Origin: Gliomastix tumulicola
Lineage: Eukaryota; Ascomycota; Sordariomycetes; Hypocreales; Bionectriaceae
Reading direction: 5' to 3'
Assembly (NCBI GenBank): GCA_001599755.1
Contig: BCHX01000001.1
Span: 1,488,001 to 1,552,000 of the forward strand
DNA: 64,000 bases
A program made the position numbers and the translations under genes. Below the pieces are notes generated by a model. That model was not told the DNA's origin, did no database searches, and worked only from the letters and a program-made list of their open reading frames with translations. Shown piece by piece: positions 1 to 12,230 of the stretch. The first letter of the stretch is position 1. Every line of letters starts with the position of its first letter.

Positions 1-730
1 CCCCTGAGCGTTATGACCAAGGGGGACGACGTTTGCCGCTTCCTTTCCTCTCATGTAAGTGCATCTCATTCGCTATCTCACTTCCTGTCCCTTGAGCCTC
101 CTCCCGATCTCGTGTCCTGCCTGTCGGGACACACAGACCTGAATTCCGCCCACGGTCTTTTCTGAGTCAACCCCTGGTGTGTCCAGGCTTAGATGAAGCG
201 GAGGGCATCATCCCTTTTGGCATGCAAACACATTCACATCCATCCATCCATCCATCCATACATACATATGCGTCTCGACCCGTTCACTCTTCCTCTGCCC
301 CCGTCTTCTCTCCACATGCTGATTCTGACGCTTCTGAGGCGCACTCTCGGGCATCAGTGACACCTACGGAACCCGAAGAGCTACAGTCGCCCCGACTGTC
401 TCTACCATGCATCACGACTGATTCTCTGGATTCCTGTCACTCGCCCCGTCTTCTAGGACGAATTGTGGTATCTGACGCACATGCCCCGAGTGACGAGACT
501 TAGCGCTCATCCTTCTTCTCTTCTCGTTGCGTCCTTACCTTTTCACATCTAAGCCGTCGACCGTGGCTCTTCTTATTTTGCAGCGTCTTTGTCGCGGTGC
601 AAGTATACCGTGCTTCATCGAAGCTTCCTTCGTTTCCACAACACAGCTGCTGTGGCCAGCTCTATCGCTTCTTCGCCTGGCTTGCTCATTTTATCACACA
701 CACACCTGCATATCAACATACAACGAAATC
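1..730. other. Upstream region / 5' leader of the C2H2 gene
   Basis: No conserved coding sequence is seen. Short open frames have no recognisable protein character. The right half (about 490-730) is pyrimidine-rich, as in many filamentous-fungal 5' leaders, and probably belongs to the transcript of the zinc-finger gene starting at 731. It contains one tetranucleotide repeat, listed separately. Confidence 0.5.
237..268. repeat. (CATC)5(CATA)3 tetranucleotide microsatellite
   Basis: Five perfect CATC units at 237-256 are followed directly by three CATA units at 257-268. It is a simple-sequence repeat in the leader region of the C2H2 gene and has no evident function. Confidence 0.9.
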
Positions 731-2238
731 ATGGAGCTCATGGAATTGATGGAACACGAACCTACCTACCGCCCACACAGATGTCAATGGACTGGCTGCG
801 ACAAGGTATTGCTTCTCCCCTAACGCCCGATAATATCAGCTGCTAAGCGTTGGATGCAGAGCTTCAACAGGAAATCTGACCTCCAAAGACACTACCGCAT
901 TCATACTAACGAGAGGCCATATCGGTGCCCCGTGGAAAACTGCGGCAAGAGCTTCATCCAGCAGAGTGCTCTGACAGTCCACAACCGTACGCACACAGGC
1001 GAGAAGCCTCACAAGTGCACTCACGAAGGTTGCGGGAAGTCCTTCTCAGATGTAAGTTGCTTCCTTCCTTCCTTCGAGATCTTTTGCAGCGAGCACAAGT
1101 CCAACGGATCTCCTAGTCGTCGAGTCTCGCACGGCACCGCAGAATCCATACAGGTAAACGGCCCTACAAATGCACCAAGAACGGGTGCCAGAAGAGGTGA
1201 GGTCCATCGAGCTGTCCGGAATAACATCACCATTTTTGACAAGTCTCCAGCTTCTGCCGCAAAACAACCTTGATCAAACACCAGAGAAGGACGCATCAAG
1301 TTTCCACCAGCCAGATCAGTGCCCCTGAAGAGGAGGAGTCAGGGTCAGAGAGGCCGGAAGGTCCGCCCACGCCTCATCAAGATGGCGTGATGTGGACGGC
1401 ACCGACGATACCGTCCCAAAGCCGACTCGAGCCGACTTTGCCACCATCTTTGCATTCAACACACGCACCTTCCATGGCAGGTCCTGGAAAGCATACGGAA
1501 TATGCTGTGTCGCACGGCTATGATCAATCACGGAGCCACTTTGCACCCCGTGAGCACGCAGCACCGGCTATGACCACAGTGCTCAGCCAGAACCAGCACC
1601 AGCATCATCACCAGCCTCACCATCACGACGGGAGGGCTGGTAGCCACGTCGCTCACAACGGCATTCCTCAGACGTTCGTAGCAGAACATCCTAACCCTAG
1701 CCTTGGTCTTGTGAACGTCGAGGCCATTCCGAGATCCTACCATGGAAACGAGTATCCGCATGGTCAATCTCGCATGGGTAGCTTCTCATCTGTTCACGAA
1801 ATCCACATCCCTAACACTAGCAACCCTGCTGAGATGCCAGCTAGCAACCATGGGAGTCCATATGGAAGCGAACCCTACTCGGCCCTACCAGCAGACCGAG
1901 TCCCTCAGAGCCTACAGCAGCATCGCGCACGATCACACGACGAAATCCCGATGATGGCCTATCAAGGCCAACAGTTACAACCTCTCGAACAGCAACCACA
2001 GTTGCTAGGGGCGCACCCAGAGGCGCTACCCATACACGCTATGCACGACCACTATCAAACCGGGGCCCAGGCTGTTCCGCAACCAGTCTGGAGCATTCAT
2101 TCGCAACCGATAGGCATTCCGAACCAAGCCGGAATGCCCAACTACAACGTCGGGTTCTACGACTACTTTCTCGAGATCAAACCCGACGAAGAGGACCCTA
2201 GCATGCAGCTCCCCAGCGCAAGGCTAGCGACCCTCTGA
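731..2238 (+). CDS. C2H2 zinc-finger transcription factor (four fingers)
   Basis: Predicted exons are 731-805, 860-1051, 1117-1196 and 1251-2238, giving 444 aa. The ends of the three short introns (54, 65 and 54 bp) all fall inside the finger array, and removing them restores a tandem array of C2H2 fingers joined by TGEKP-like linkers (HTNERPY, HTGEKPH, HTGKRPY) over roughly residues 15-135. The rest is a disordered His/Gln/Pro-rich tail that ends in an acidic-aromatic segment (FYDYFLEIKPDEEDP), a plausible activation region. Krüppel-type fingers imply a nuclear DNA-binding regulator. The target genes cannot be read from the sequence and I do not recognise a named orthologue. The start at 731 is the first ATG giving a frame into finger 1. 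Confidence 0.88.
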
Positions 2239-3796
2239 AGTTACAAGACTTCTCTTGCTCGGCGACACGAAAACAACTCTTTTCCTTTTGTTGCCGCGGA
2301 GAGGGACTCATTGCCCCGTTGAACTCTCCTCGCTGCGGCATGATGTATCTATGCTTTCACGATTATGGGCGGCTCGCTGTTTTCTTTCGAAGATACCACC
2401 ACTGTTGTCATTTGAGACATGAGGATACTTTACAGTCAAGGGAACCACGGCAATTCACGGACACCGAAAAAATGAGCTGACGGCTTCATCTCAGCTCACC
2501 ATCTCTTATTCAGAAACAGTTTTGTTTGGGTATTTTTTTTCTCTCTCGTTTTTTGGTTAACTCCCTGTCTATCTCTCTGGGCGAGGCTATAATGATGTGT
2601 CAGCTGGCTAGTTGTCACTGCTCCACTAGTGAGGTTCTTGGCTTTGCTGATACTGATCTTGGGAGTTCGTCTTTCGTCACAGCACTGTTTGGTTTTTAGG
2701 TCGCTTTTTTGGATTCCCCGTTCAATCGCTTTTGTCCTTTTTTTACAACACCCCTTCTCCGACCGGAGTCTAATTCCTAGTTCACAGTTCCCCGTCATAG
2801 CCTCATCCATAGTTCTCACCCACAACAACACAATTGCTAATTCTGAATTTCAACTACTGATCTTGAGTTTTCCGTCTTCGAAGTTATGAAGTCGTCAAGT
2901 GCTAGATTTTTTCGTCTACCTGTGAACTTGACCTTCAATTTCTGACTGCTGAAATTCAGCTTGTGTTGCCCGAATTATATCTCAGAACGGACTACATGTA
3001 CTTGAGATTTGTTAAAAATGCAACAAACTTGTGAACCTTAAGGCTTGACTGAATCGAAGTGCTGTTTCTGATTGGAGGTTGGTGTCACGAGCAACATGCC
3101 CAATCCCACATGGTGACATGGAGCTCCACCGAATGAGAGAAGAAATATGCTCTCACTCTCTTATCAGTTGAGAGACCGTCGTAGCTCACTTTCTTGAAGA
3201 TCGTATATTCTGACTCCTGGGCCCTCGACATGTGGTTTCGGGGTTCACCTATCTAGGGCCATTTCAGGTGCAAGGGATGAATGACGTCGGAGACAGGAAC
3301 ATCATTAGTCCGAAGTTCCAGGCTCGTGGTTCGGCTCTAGCTTAGTCATCGCACCCGGTCCTGCTTCTCAACTCCGACCGCGCTAGCCGGCATCGCCAGT
3401 TCTTGATGTTGCATTCGTCTGTTGGTTCCGTGGCAAGCCCTTCCCTTCTTCCTCTGTCTTACTGCCACCGACGACCGCACCGACGCCTTCCGCCCTGCGA
3501 TTATTCTCACGATGAGATAGTCGTGGCGCTCCCTGCCTTTTCTTTCCTGGGAGCCGCTCAACTCGATCCATCCTCCCACATCTGCGGAATCGCGCATTAC
3601 AACACCTCCTCAGCCGCCTCCTCCCACTTTGTTGGGACAGGCCCTGGCGCTGTCGATCCCACTTCCTTTACAAACGAACGACTTCGGGACATCCGCAATT
3701 CAGACGCCTGCCTCCGGCTCGTTCGGACTCGCTTCGCGCCGTCCCTTGCGACGCTCTTCTACATCCTCGTCATAGCCCACGTGTTCAACCTCCGAG
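2239..3796. other. Intergenic region: 3' UTR of C2H2 gene and leader of yme1
   Basis: No gene is supported. The left part is T-rich (about 2515-2560), as expected of a 3' region. The segment at about 3360-3740 is pyrimidine-rich and probably the 5' leader of the protease gene. Open frames here lack conserved motifs. Confidence 0.5.
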
Positions 3797-6433
3797 ATGG
3801 CATACAACGTCACCGCAGTGCCTGTGAGTATTGGTGGCTGGGGAGCAAAGACAACTTCTTTGATATTGATACTGACGTGGAATAGAATCTGGCTGCTGCC
3901 GTCGCCGATGCGTGGCCGACGCTTGCCATGCCGTGGAAAAGCCTTGTTGGTCGAACCGCCAAGCACGGGAGAACTACGAATGGGGTGCAGTCTGAAGGGA
4001 ATCAGACCGCAGCCGCACGACAGACTCCTGTACGTAAAGATGGTTTTTGGATACTGGTGAGACGGTGACTGACGAATTCGCGACAGACTCCGGCGTCGTT
4101 GCTCCCCGACTTCTTGCGATCCGAAACGCCGATGAAAGCCCGCTTCCTCGAGAATACCTACCAGAATGCCCAACAAACGGATATTCGCGGCTCGATCGCG
4201 CAGATGAGCCAGGCCGGCCTCATGGCTGCCAACCCGGTCCTTCGGCGTCCTGTCTTCCAGCTCGGCGCCGCATCGTCGCCTCGCATCCTTCGGTCATTCG
4301 TGCCGCAGATGTCATCGCCCCAGATCAGCATGGCGCGGGCAATGTCGACCTCGTCAAAGTTCTCTACGAATCCATCTCTTCAGCAGGCTATTCGAAGGCA
4401 ATATGGCACGGTTAATGGCGTCCCAAGGAACCAGCTTGCCAACATGGAGGCCAACGCAAATAAGGACCCTGGCAACCCGAATCTACAGAATGGCTTCTAT
4501 AACCTTCTTCTGCGGGCTAACATGCCTGGGATCGTCGTGTCGCGTTACCAGTCTGGACGTTTTGGAGTCAATGGTGCTACCGAGGATATTTACCACAAAG
4601 CCCTTGGGGCCGTCAACTCGGGCACGTCGACTTTCGGCCCAGTAGGCAGCCAGGGCGGGCTTGAGCAGGCTATCGGCTCAGCTGTTACCAATAGCGGCGC
4701 GACTGACGAGGGACGTGGAGTCAAGGGTCGTCCTGTCTATGTCGTGCTTGAGGAATCAACCGGATCTATGGTCTTCCGCTGGGTCAAGTTCATCGCCTCC
4801 TTCGTTGTCTTCACGTGGCTCTGCTTCTCTGCCGTCACTATCCTTATTGAGGTTATGACGTCGTTCAGACGCCCTCAGACTGCCAAGACCGACTCCGAGG
4901 TTACCTCGGAGAAGCAGACCGCTCGGTTTAGCGACGTGCACGGATGCAAGGAAGCCAAGGACGAGCTGGAAGAGGTGGTTGAGTTCCTGCGCCACCCTGA
5001 GAAGTTCTCCGACCTCGGCGCCAAGCTCCCCAAGGGTGTGCTCCTCGTCGGACCTCCTGGTACTGGAAAGACGCTGCTTGCCCGTGCTGTTGCTGGTGAG
5101 GCCGGTGTGCCTTTCTTCTACATGTCCGGCAGTGAGTTCGACGAGATCTTTGTCGGTGTTGGTGCCAAGCGAGTCCGAGACCTCTTCTCCAATGCCAAGT
5201 CGAAGTCGCCTGCCATTATCTTCATCGATGAGCTCGACGCCATTGGCGGGAAGCGCAACCCTCGCGACCAAGCTCACGCTAAACAGACACTCAACCAGCT
5301 GCTCACTGAACTCGATGGATTCGACCAGGAGGCCCGAATCATTGTCATCGCCGCAACCAATACGCCTAAGATGCTTGATAAGGCTCTCGTTCGCCCTGGA
5401 CGTTTCGATCGCCACGTCAATGTCGACCTTCCCGATGTACGCGGCCGCATTGACATCCTCAAGCACCACGCCAAGAAGATCAAGCTCAGTCCCAACGTGG
5501 ATCTGGAGGCCATTGCGGCTCGGTCTCCTGGACGGTCTGGCGCTGAGCTAGAGAACATGCTGAACGTCGCTGCTTTGAAGGCTAGCAGAGCTAGGGCCTC
5601 TGTGGTCTCGAAGGAGGACCTTGAGTGGGCTTTTGACCGTGTCACCATGGGTTCGGAGAAGAAGTCCATGATGGTGAACGAGAAGGAGAAGGAGATGACT
5701 GCCTATCACGAGGCCGGCCATGCGCTCGTCCAGCTGTTCGACAAGGAGAGCCCCAAGAGGCTCTACAAGGTTACCATTCTCCCCAAGGGTCCAACCCTGG
5801 GCCACACTGCCTTTGTACCGGAGATGGACAAGTACTCGATGACTGCTGCCGAGTACATGTCCAATATCCGTGTCGCGCTGGGGGGCAAGATGGCAGAGGA
5901 GCTACAATACGGTGACGACAAGGTCACGAGCGGCGTGTCTGCTGTGAGTTTTACATGTCCTTGTGCCAAGGAATTTCGACTAATTGACCCAATTACAGGA
6001 TCTTGAGACAGCCACGGACATGAGCTTTGCCATGGTAGCAAAGTTCGGCATGTCCGAGTCCCTAGGCCCCGTCGAATACGGCAGGCGATACGAGTATCTC
6101 AGCTCTAACACTCGATCCAAGATCGAAACGGAGGTGCAGACGACGCTGAAGAAGTCGTACCAGGACGTCAAGAAACTGTTGACTGAGAGGCGGAAAGAGC
6201 TGGATCTGCTGGCCCAGGCGCTGGTCAAGTACGAGACCTTGGACAAGGCCGAAGTGGAAAAGGTCATCCGGGGCGAATCACTCCCAGGGAGGACCGTCGT
6301 TTCCAAGGGACCGATGCTGCTACCGATCCCTGCCGATGCTCCTGAGCCGCCGTTTGGTGGAGTTCCTCAGCCTCATCCTCCTGAGGCACCTGCACCGCCT
6401 CCTGTGGTAGCTGGCAGCACGAATAGCAGCTAA
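3797..6433 (+). CDS. yme1: Mitochondrial i-AAA protease (Yme1 / IAP-1)
   Basis: Predicted exons are 3797-3823, 3886-4029, 4087-5943 and 5999-6433 (820 aa). The protein is an ATP-dependent zinc metalloprotease of the inner mitochondrial membrane with its catalytic domain facing the intermembrane space. Visible elements: a long N-terminal presequence-like region, a transmembrane segment at about residues 288-314, AAA module with Walker A GPPGTGKT (379-386), Walker B IIFIDE (434-439), the SRH ending RPGRFDR, and the M41 zinc site HEAGH (598-602). The third zinc ligand Asp677 is the first codon of the last exon. The family degrades misfolded inner-membrane and intermembrane-space proteins. A proline-rich tail ends the protein. 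The start at 3797 opens a 9-residue exon, so it is less certain than the rest. Confidence 0.95.
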
Positions 6434-7414
6434 GTGGAGGGGTGCTGCTTGTACAGACATGTGGATGTACCCAATGCTGTACTACGATATTCCCGTACGC
6501 CATTGGCTCCTCGTCCTCGTCTTGGGTCACCCTAAGATGTCTCGACCCTTCCCAGGTGAACTGCATATCAACGCGGATCGCAGGGGAGAAGGTATTTTTT
6601 TTACCAACATGGAAACTTGGAATTACCACTTGAAACGACGGATGGATAACCAAGGATAATATTTATCAAGCTTATCCCCATAAGCTTTACCATGGGAACG
6701 AGTCTTCCGGTCCATTGCATGTTGTGCAAGGGCTGGGGAATGGCTCGCACTGTCTGTCTATCTATAAGAATAGTGTTCCGCGAGCTGGCGATGCGTTTTG
6801 CATTTGCTTTTTTAACACCGTGTATACAAGACAAAATTCTACTTTGTATGGGAGAAGAGGAAAACCGAAATTTTTGACTTTAGCCTCGGTTCAACTCAGT
6901 ACGTGACTTTGCAGTGAGGACTTTGCATCTGTTTCCTGAGTTGTCCTCAGATGGCATTGGCGAGGATTGACGTCTCGATCAGCGGCTTAATCGGAGGCCA
7001 CATCGCCCAGTGTATAAGAGATGAGCCAGAGACGACAACTTTGTTTGCTGCTCTTGTGATGTGCCCGGTATTGCGCAGTGAAATTATAAGTGCCTACTGC
7101 CTCTAATAAACTGAAACCCGCTGCTCCCCCAAGAACCATGGAAAAAAAAAGGAAGAACAGTTATGCACCAGCTCGATGAGTCGTCAAGAACTATAGACGA
7201 ATCAAATATCCTTTATCAAATGTGTGTGTGTGTGAGAGAGAGAGAAGAAGAAGAAGAAGAAGAAGAAGGGGTGAAGAAAACTAATAATAAGCGAAGCTGA
7301 TTGACAACCTTGTACTCCGCGTCCCATCCATCCACCCACACATATATCCCGAATCCAGAAAACCCCCCTTTCTCTCCCTAAGTTTTTCGCGTTAGCCCTA
7401 AAATGGTTCCTGCC
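6434..7414. other. Convergent intergenic region between yme1 and hsf1
   Basis: Both flanking genes end here, so the region should hold two 3' UTRs and polyadenylation signals. It is AT-richer than its neighbours, with an A-tract at about 7141-7150 and the microsatellite listed next. No coding sequence is supported. Confidence 0.5.
7221..7268. repeat. Compound microsatellite (TG)n(AG)n(AAG)n
   Basis: About seven TG dinucleotides run into AG dinucleotides and then into several AAG/GAA triplets. It lies about 150 bp beyond the hsf1 stop codon on the convergent side. It is likely length-polymorphic. Confidence 0.9.
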
Positions 7415-9735
7415 TTAAGTCACGCGTCTCCTCTTGCTTCCTCGGTCCGTGCCGTCGGCGACGCCAAAGTCGTCTCGCGCGATCTCCTCTGTGTCTGCGG
7501 GACTGGGTCCGTCCTCTTGGTTCGCACGAGGCAGCTGGCCGGTGTCAAGTCCTGTCCCTGTAGTCGCGGCGCCAAAGTCGGCGGGGAAGTCCTCGCCGGT
7601 CCCGCCAAAGGTGGCGTCGTCCAGGGTGTTATTGAAGTCGAAGTATTGGTCAAAGTCCATGGTGCTGGGGTCAAAGTCAACGCCCGACTCGTCAAAGTGC
7701 GGAACGCGACCCGACGGGCTGAGCGGTCCCAGGATCTCGTTCAGCTCTGCAATCTTCTCCTCCTGCTGGGACTGGAGCTGCTGGAGCCGGCTGAGTTCTT
7801 CCTCGTTGTGGTTGATCTGGTGCATCGAGAGGGGGTCCATGCCGGCTGAACGCATGATGGGCGACAGGGATGACGGAGCAGGGGCTTCGGGAGCAGGGGC
7901 CGGAGGGGGGGCCGGAGGGGGGGCCGCTTGTGGCTGCTTCGCCTGTTGCGGATGCCTTGGCTGCGGGGTATGGGATGCCGGTCGGGACATGGAAGGCGAG
8001 GAGGTATTGGGTCTGCCCGAAGCCGGGGAGGCGGACTGTCTGGCCATGAGGTTGGCGAGCTTGTTCCGCTGATCCTGGTTCAGGCTCGGGGCGCTTGCGA
8101 CGAACTCGGCGGCACCGGGGAGGTCCATCCCCGAGGCATTGGTAGCGTTGTGGTCGTTGATGATACGCATCATCTGCTCTTGAGGGTTCGTCTCCAGCTC
8201 CTGGCGAATGTTGGGCGGCGTTTCGGCAGGAGACCCATCACCGAGCTCTGTTATGTGACCCATCTCGGGGTTCGAGCTGTTAACGCGGCCAAAAGATGCC
8301 CGGCTGTTGGTACGCGGACTGCTTCCGGCATCCTGGTTCGGGATGGGCGGCAGGAGGCCACGCGCTCTCTTATGAGGTGGCCCTCCCAGCGACGAGCCGG
8401 CGTCGACACCGTTCTGGAAGAAGCCCCCAAGGTCCACCACATTCCCCCCGTGAGCGGCGGCCTGACCCTGGTTGGCAATGAGGGTCTGGATGATATCGCC
8501 GACGCTCTGAGAGTTCCCCTGGTCCTCCAGCGACTTCCTAAACAGATTCGCGAGGAAGTTGAGGATGGCGTTGATGGAGTTCTGGTGGCGGTCGTGCTGG
8601 CTCTGGAACATGATTGCCTGGTTGTAGAGGTTGTTGTTGGTCTGCTGGAGGCGGCTAATAGACTGCTTAATGATCTTTTGCTGGTCCCTCATCTTCGTAA
8701 GTTCCTCTCGGACATGGTTCATCTCTTTCCTAGATACTGACGGATTGTCCGCAGCGGGCAGGGATCTCGAGGCCTGGGTGCTTGCACTTGATACGCCGCC
8801 AGGTGCCTGACCGGCGTTATCGTCCAGACCGGCGTCATCGTCACTCTCGGCATCGCCGTCGTTGGTCTTTGCCTTCTTGCCCTTGCCCCCGCTCTTAGAC
8901 TTGTTGATAAGCCAAAGCAGGTTGGGGTGTCCTCTCCGGAAGTAGGGATTAGAGTACTCGCTAGGACTCTTATTCTTTCGTTCACTAGCACGCATAGAAT
9001 TATCGGAAAGACCAACGCGCTTGTGAAAGCCGTACATGTTGAGCTGCCGGACGAAGGAGGCATAGTTGTTGTGCTTGAAGAGCTCCGGGATGAGTGTCTT
9101 AGCGAATTCGTCCTCATCCAGCACGATGAAGGAGTCGCCGTTCTGCGACCACCTGATGAGGTCTTCATTCTTCCCTTCCTCAAGAAAGCTAAGATATCGT
9201 TAGTGACATTCTGAGACATATGACGGATGATAAGGTGTAGGCAGGGGCAGAAGGGTGCTCACCTGCTCAATTTCTGAACAAAAGGAGGGATCTGTTTCCG
9301 CTTCGTCTGCGCGTCCCTCTTGGCTTGCTGCGCCAGCTCCTCCAGAGCCTCGACAGCATCCTGCCTTCCCGCGCTTTGTTCGTCCTGGCCATGCGTGACG
9401 AGCGAGTTGTCGACCAGGCCGTCCCAGCCGACGGACGGATCGTAGTTGCCCCGCGGCCGGGTGGGAACCAGCGCTTGGTTCATGGGCCGCCTGGTGAGGG
9501 AGTTGGAGGGCACCGCCTCGGCGTTCTGGGAGGAGTACTGCGGCTGGCCCTGGACAAGCCCGAAGCCGCCGTTGCCGTTCGTGCCAGCGTCCCCAAACGC
9601 GGCGAGGCCATCGAGAGAACCGTCCCACTTGATCATCTGGTCATTAGACACATGCGGCGCGGCGTACGACGGGAGTGGCAGATGGCCTGGGGCGGCTCGT
9701 TTCCTGGGATTGGAGTTGGTGTTGGGATTCGACAT
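7415..9735 (-). CDS. hsf1: Heat shock transcription factor Hsf1
   Basis: Two exons, 9735-9263 and 9188-7415, with a 74 bp intron, give 748 aa. The winged-helix HSF DNA-binding domain starts near residue 150 (PPFVQKL), is interrupted by the intron, and carries the recognition-helix region around SFVRQLNMYGFHKR and the PNLLWLINK end. A heptad-repeat coiled coil follows (MNHVREELTKMRDQQK...), the trimerisation domain, then a long disordered region with a Pro/Ala-rich block and a second coiled coil (EEELSRLQQLQSQQEEK) near the C-terminus. It ends in a basic KRRR stretch. It should act as the nuclear trimeric activator of chaperone genes through nGAAn elements. The chosen start (MSNPNTN) is the first ATG giving a normal N-terminal arm; the frame is open further upstream but without conserved sequence. 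Confidence 0.95.
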
Positions 9736-11180
9736 GGACAAGGGCGCGCATCTGGCGATGGCGGCAGAGTCGGGGGGGGCTGGTGGTTGGTCGGGTCGCT
9801 TTATGCTCCCAAAGACGCTCTGCGGAATTGCAGCCTGGCGGAGGGGAGTGGAAATCCGCCGTCGATTCTCACAAGGCGAGGCGATGATAAGGCGACCGCG
9901 TGGGGATTGCGATTCGGTGCGTGAGCCCGCAGCAGAAAATCTGGGTTGCAGTCTCGGTTTGTGACGGCCACAGTTGATCAAGCCCAGCAAGATAGTGCGC
10001 GATCCAAAAGGTGCAACTTGTCGGCGCGCAGCTCGTAAGGCTAAACGGGGCGTAGGAGCTGTTGTCGCGAATAAGAAAATATTAGGTCGGGGAAAATCGC
10101 GTAACGCTGGTCGTCAATGAGAATAAGTAAGGATGCGAAATGTACAGCTAAAGTGGTCCTTTTCGGTGTTGGTTTGGCGGTGCTGGATACTGGTGGATGG
10201 GCGATTTTCAGGCGCGGAATGACAGACGGCAGCAAGCTACTATACAGGCCGCCAGCTCTTGGTATCTAAAAGAATATCGACAGGAAACCGGCCGAGAAGA
10301 TGTAGGTAGGGACGAAGGGCGCAGCAAGAGCGACGCGCGCTCTGCCTCTGCTCGAGATATCTTGCCTCGACGATCGGGTGTTGGTCGCACGAAACGGCCG
10401 AATGGAGGTTGATTGCTCGCTCGAGTTCGTCGCCGCGGGAGATCGAGGTGGACGAGACGCAAGAGTGCGCGATTCCGAGGGTTTCACGGTCGGCAGACGC
10501 TGGAAGGGCCAAAAGTAGGGATGGAAAGATGCAGATGATAATTTGCAGCTGATCGATCGCAGGAAGCTGCCTTTCCAGCGTCCAGTTTCCATCCCGCCTT
10601 TAGTTGGCGTTGGTTGGCCTTGGCTCCAAAGTTGGCGGTGGATCGCGCCCTGATAAGATAAGACGATAAGAGGGATGTGCCTTATCGTGAGACATGCTGA
10701 TAAGGAAATGTGACGTTATCGTCAGACCACGACTAACTTACATATTCTCCCGGAGCAATCTTAAGCTTTTCTCCTCACTCAATTGATTGCTTTCTATGAT
10801 ATGTACGGGCTCAATTGACATGTTTCATGACGTCAATGCAGCCTCCAGGTCGAAGCATGTCGCCCAACATGTGAAGGTCTGGAGAGAATCCACGCCTCCA
10901 GCGCCAGGGCATAAAGTGTCGAAATGGAGGGTAGAAGAGGGGAATCTCGGCCTCCCGCATGTTGATGACGACGTACTACACCGACAAGAGCACAAGGCGA
11001 GACACAGGCAGAAAATCCATCGGATCACAAGTAAAATGGCTTGTAGCACCACCTTTTTTGTGTCACTCCCTTTTCCAACTCCTTCTTCACCTTCAATACT
11101 CTTCTGCCTCCACCATCACCAACTGCAAACACGTGTGAAATTATAAACGCCCAAGGACCTACCCCAACAACTCATTCACG
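9736..11180. other. Divergent promoter region of hsf1 and the tetraspanin gene
   Basis: A stretch of 1.4 kb lies between divergent starts. It contains the GATA-site cluster listed separately. Frames on both strands are open in places but none looks like a protein. I could not find a convincing array of inverted nGAAn heat-shock elements by eye. Confidence 0.5.
10652..10720. promoter_or_regulatory. Cluster of GATA-factor sites
   Basis: Five GATAAG hexamers occur within 53 bp: 10652-10657, 10657-10662 and 10665-10670 on the plus strand, 10681-10686 on the minus strand, and 10699-10704 on the plus strand. A GATAAC follows on the minus strand at 10715-10720. HGATAR is the known core of fungal GATA regulators (nitrogen, iron and light control). 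The cluster is about 920 bp upstream of hsf1 and 480 bp upstream of the tetraspanin start, so either could be the target. Occupancy is inference. Confidence 0.55.
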
Positions 11181-12230
11181 ATGATCAGCCTGGGACTTGT
11201 ATATCTGATCGTGAGACTCTCTGTGACAGCCTCCCTCATTCACGTCTCCCACTGACCAGTTCCACTGCAGATCAGCGCGTTGCTCTTTGCCATCGCTGTG
11301 TACGTTCCTGTGTTTCTGCATAAAAGTGTCAAGTACAATGTGCTAATCGAAGTTGCAGGGTCGTTCACTACAACGCCGCCTCCCTCTCTCTCCCCTTCTC
11401 CCCCGTCATCTCCATCCTCACCGCCATCCTCCCCATCGCGGGCTTCCTCAACGCGTACATCTACCCAAGCCTCCTCTACGGCACCCACCACGGCCGCCCT
11501 GCCTCTTCCTCTGCTCTCAACCGCCTTCACCAGCTCTCCCCGTTCATCCTGCAGGTTCTCCAGGCCCTCGTGACCACCATCCTGGCCACTCTGCTCCTCG
11601 AGGGCGTCGTCCCTTCCCAGGGCCTACGCTGCATCCTCGAGAACCGCTGGAGCTCTCTGTTCCGCGCCCACGACGCCAACAGCATCCGCCATATCCAGGA
11701 CCGCCTCGACTGCTGCGGGCTGAACTCGGTGCGGGATCGCGCCTACCCGTTCCCGCGCTCCCATGCGAGCAGCTGTGCTGAGACGTACGGGAGAGATGTC
11801 GCTTGCGTGGGGCCGTGGACGTCGGCTATGCAGTCGAACGCCGGTGCGGATTTCGCTGTCGCCGTCGCTGTCGGGCTCCTGCAGGTAAGTTCGCTCCAGT
11901 AACTGTGATCAGGCACATCATCATAGCAGTGGCTGACTCGAGACGTCCCAGATATTCGGCCTCCTCATGATGAGAGAGGGAACCAGCTGGTGGACCTCCT
12001 GGCGCACCAGGCAGTGGACTCAGTCCATCACCCAACGCGAGTCCAGCCGTCCGCTCCTCACCGGCCCAGACGAGCACGTCGACGAGGAGTCCAACGACCA
12101 GGAAGCCCAGCAGCAGCAGCAGCAGCAGCAGCAGCACTCCGGTTACGGAGCCACAGCAGAGAACAACGGCGCCGGCCCACGTGTCGAGCCGTCCCCCATC
12201 CACGAGCCCAACGCTTGGCGGGAGCAGTAA
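11181..12230 (+). CDS. Tetraspanin (Tsp3-like)
   Basis: Predicted exons are 11181-11210, 11271-11299, 11359-11884 and 11952-12230 (287 aa). The product has four hydrophobic segments: TM1 encoded across the first three exons, TM2 (about FSPVISILTAILPIAGF), TM3 (about FILQVLQALVTTILATLL), and TM4 just before and after the last intron. Between TM3 and TM4 lies the extracellular loop with the tetraspanin signature Cys-Cys-Gly (DCCGLNS) and further cysteines. The cytosolic tail is long and hydrophilic, with nine consecutive glutamines. Tetraspanins organise membrane microdomains; in fungi PLS1 is needed for appressorial penetration, while Tsp3 is less studied. The long tail fits the Tsp3 type better than Pls1, but this subtype call is tentative. 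Confidence 0.82.
12108..12134 (+). repeat. (CAG)9 triplet repeat encoding poly-Gln
   Basis: Nine perfect CAG units lie within the tetraspanin C-terminal exon and encode nine glutamines in the predicted cytosolic tail. Confidence 0.9.

Noticed and set aside
177..503. 108-codon open frame in the leader of the C2H2 gene
   Set aside because: It includes the CATC/CATA microsatellite and has no conserved sequence, splice link or domain.
4756..5469. 237-codon minus-strand open frame opposite yme1
   Set aside because: A shadow of the AAA domain coding strand, with no recognisable protein features.
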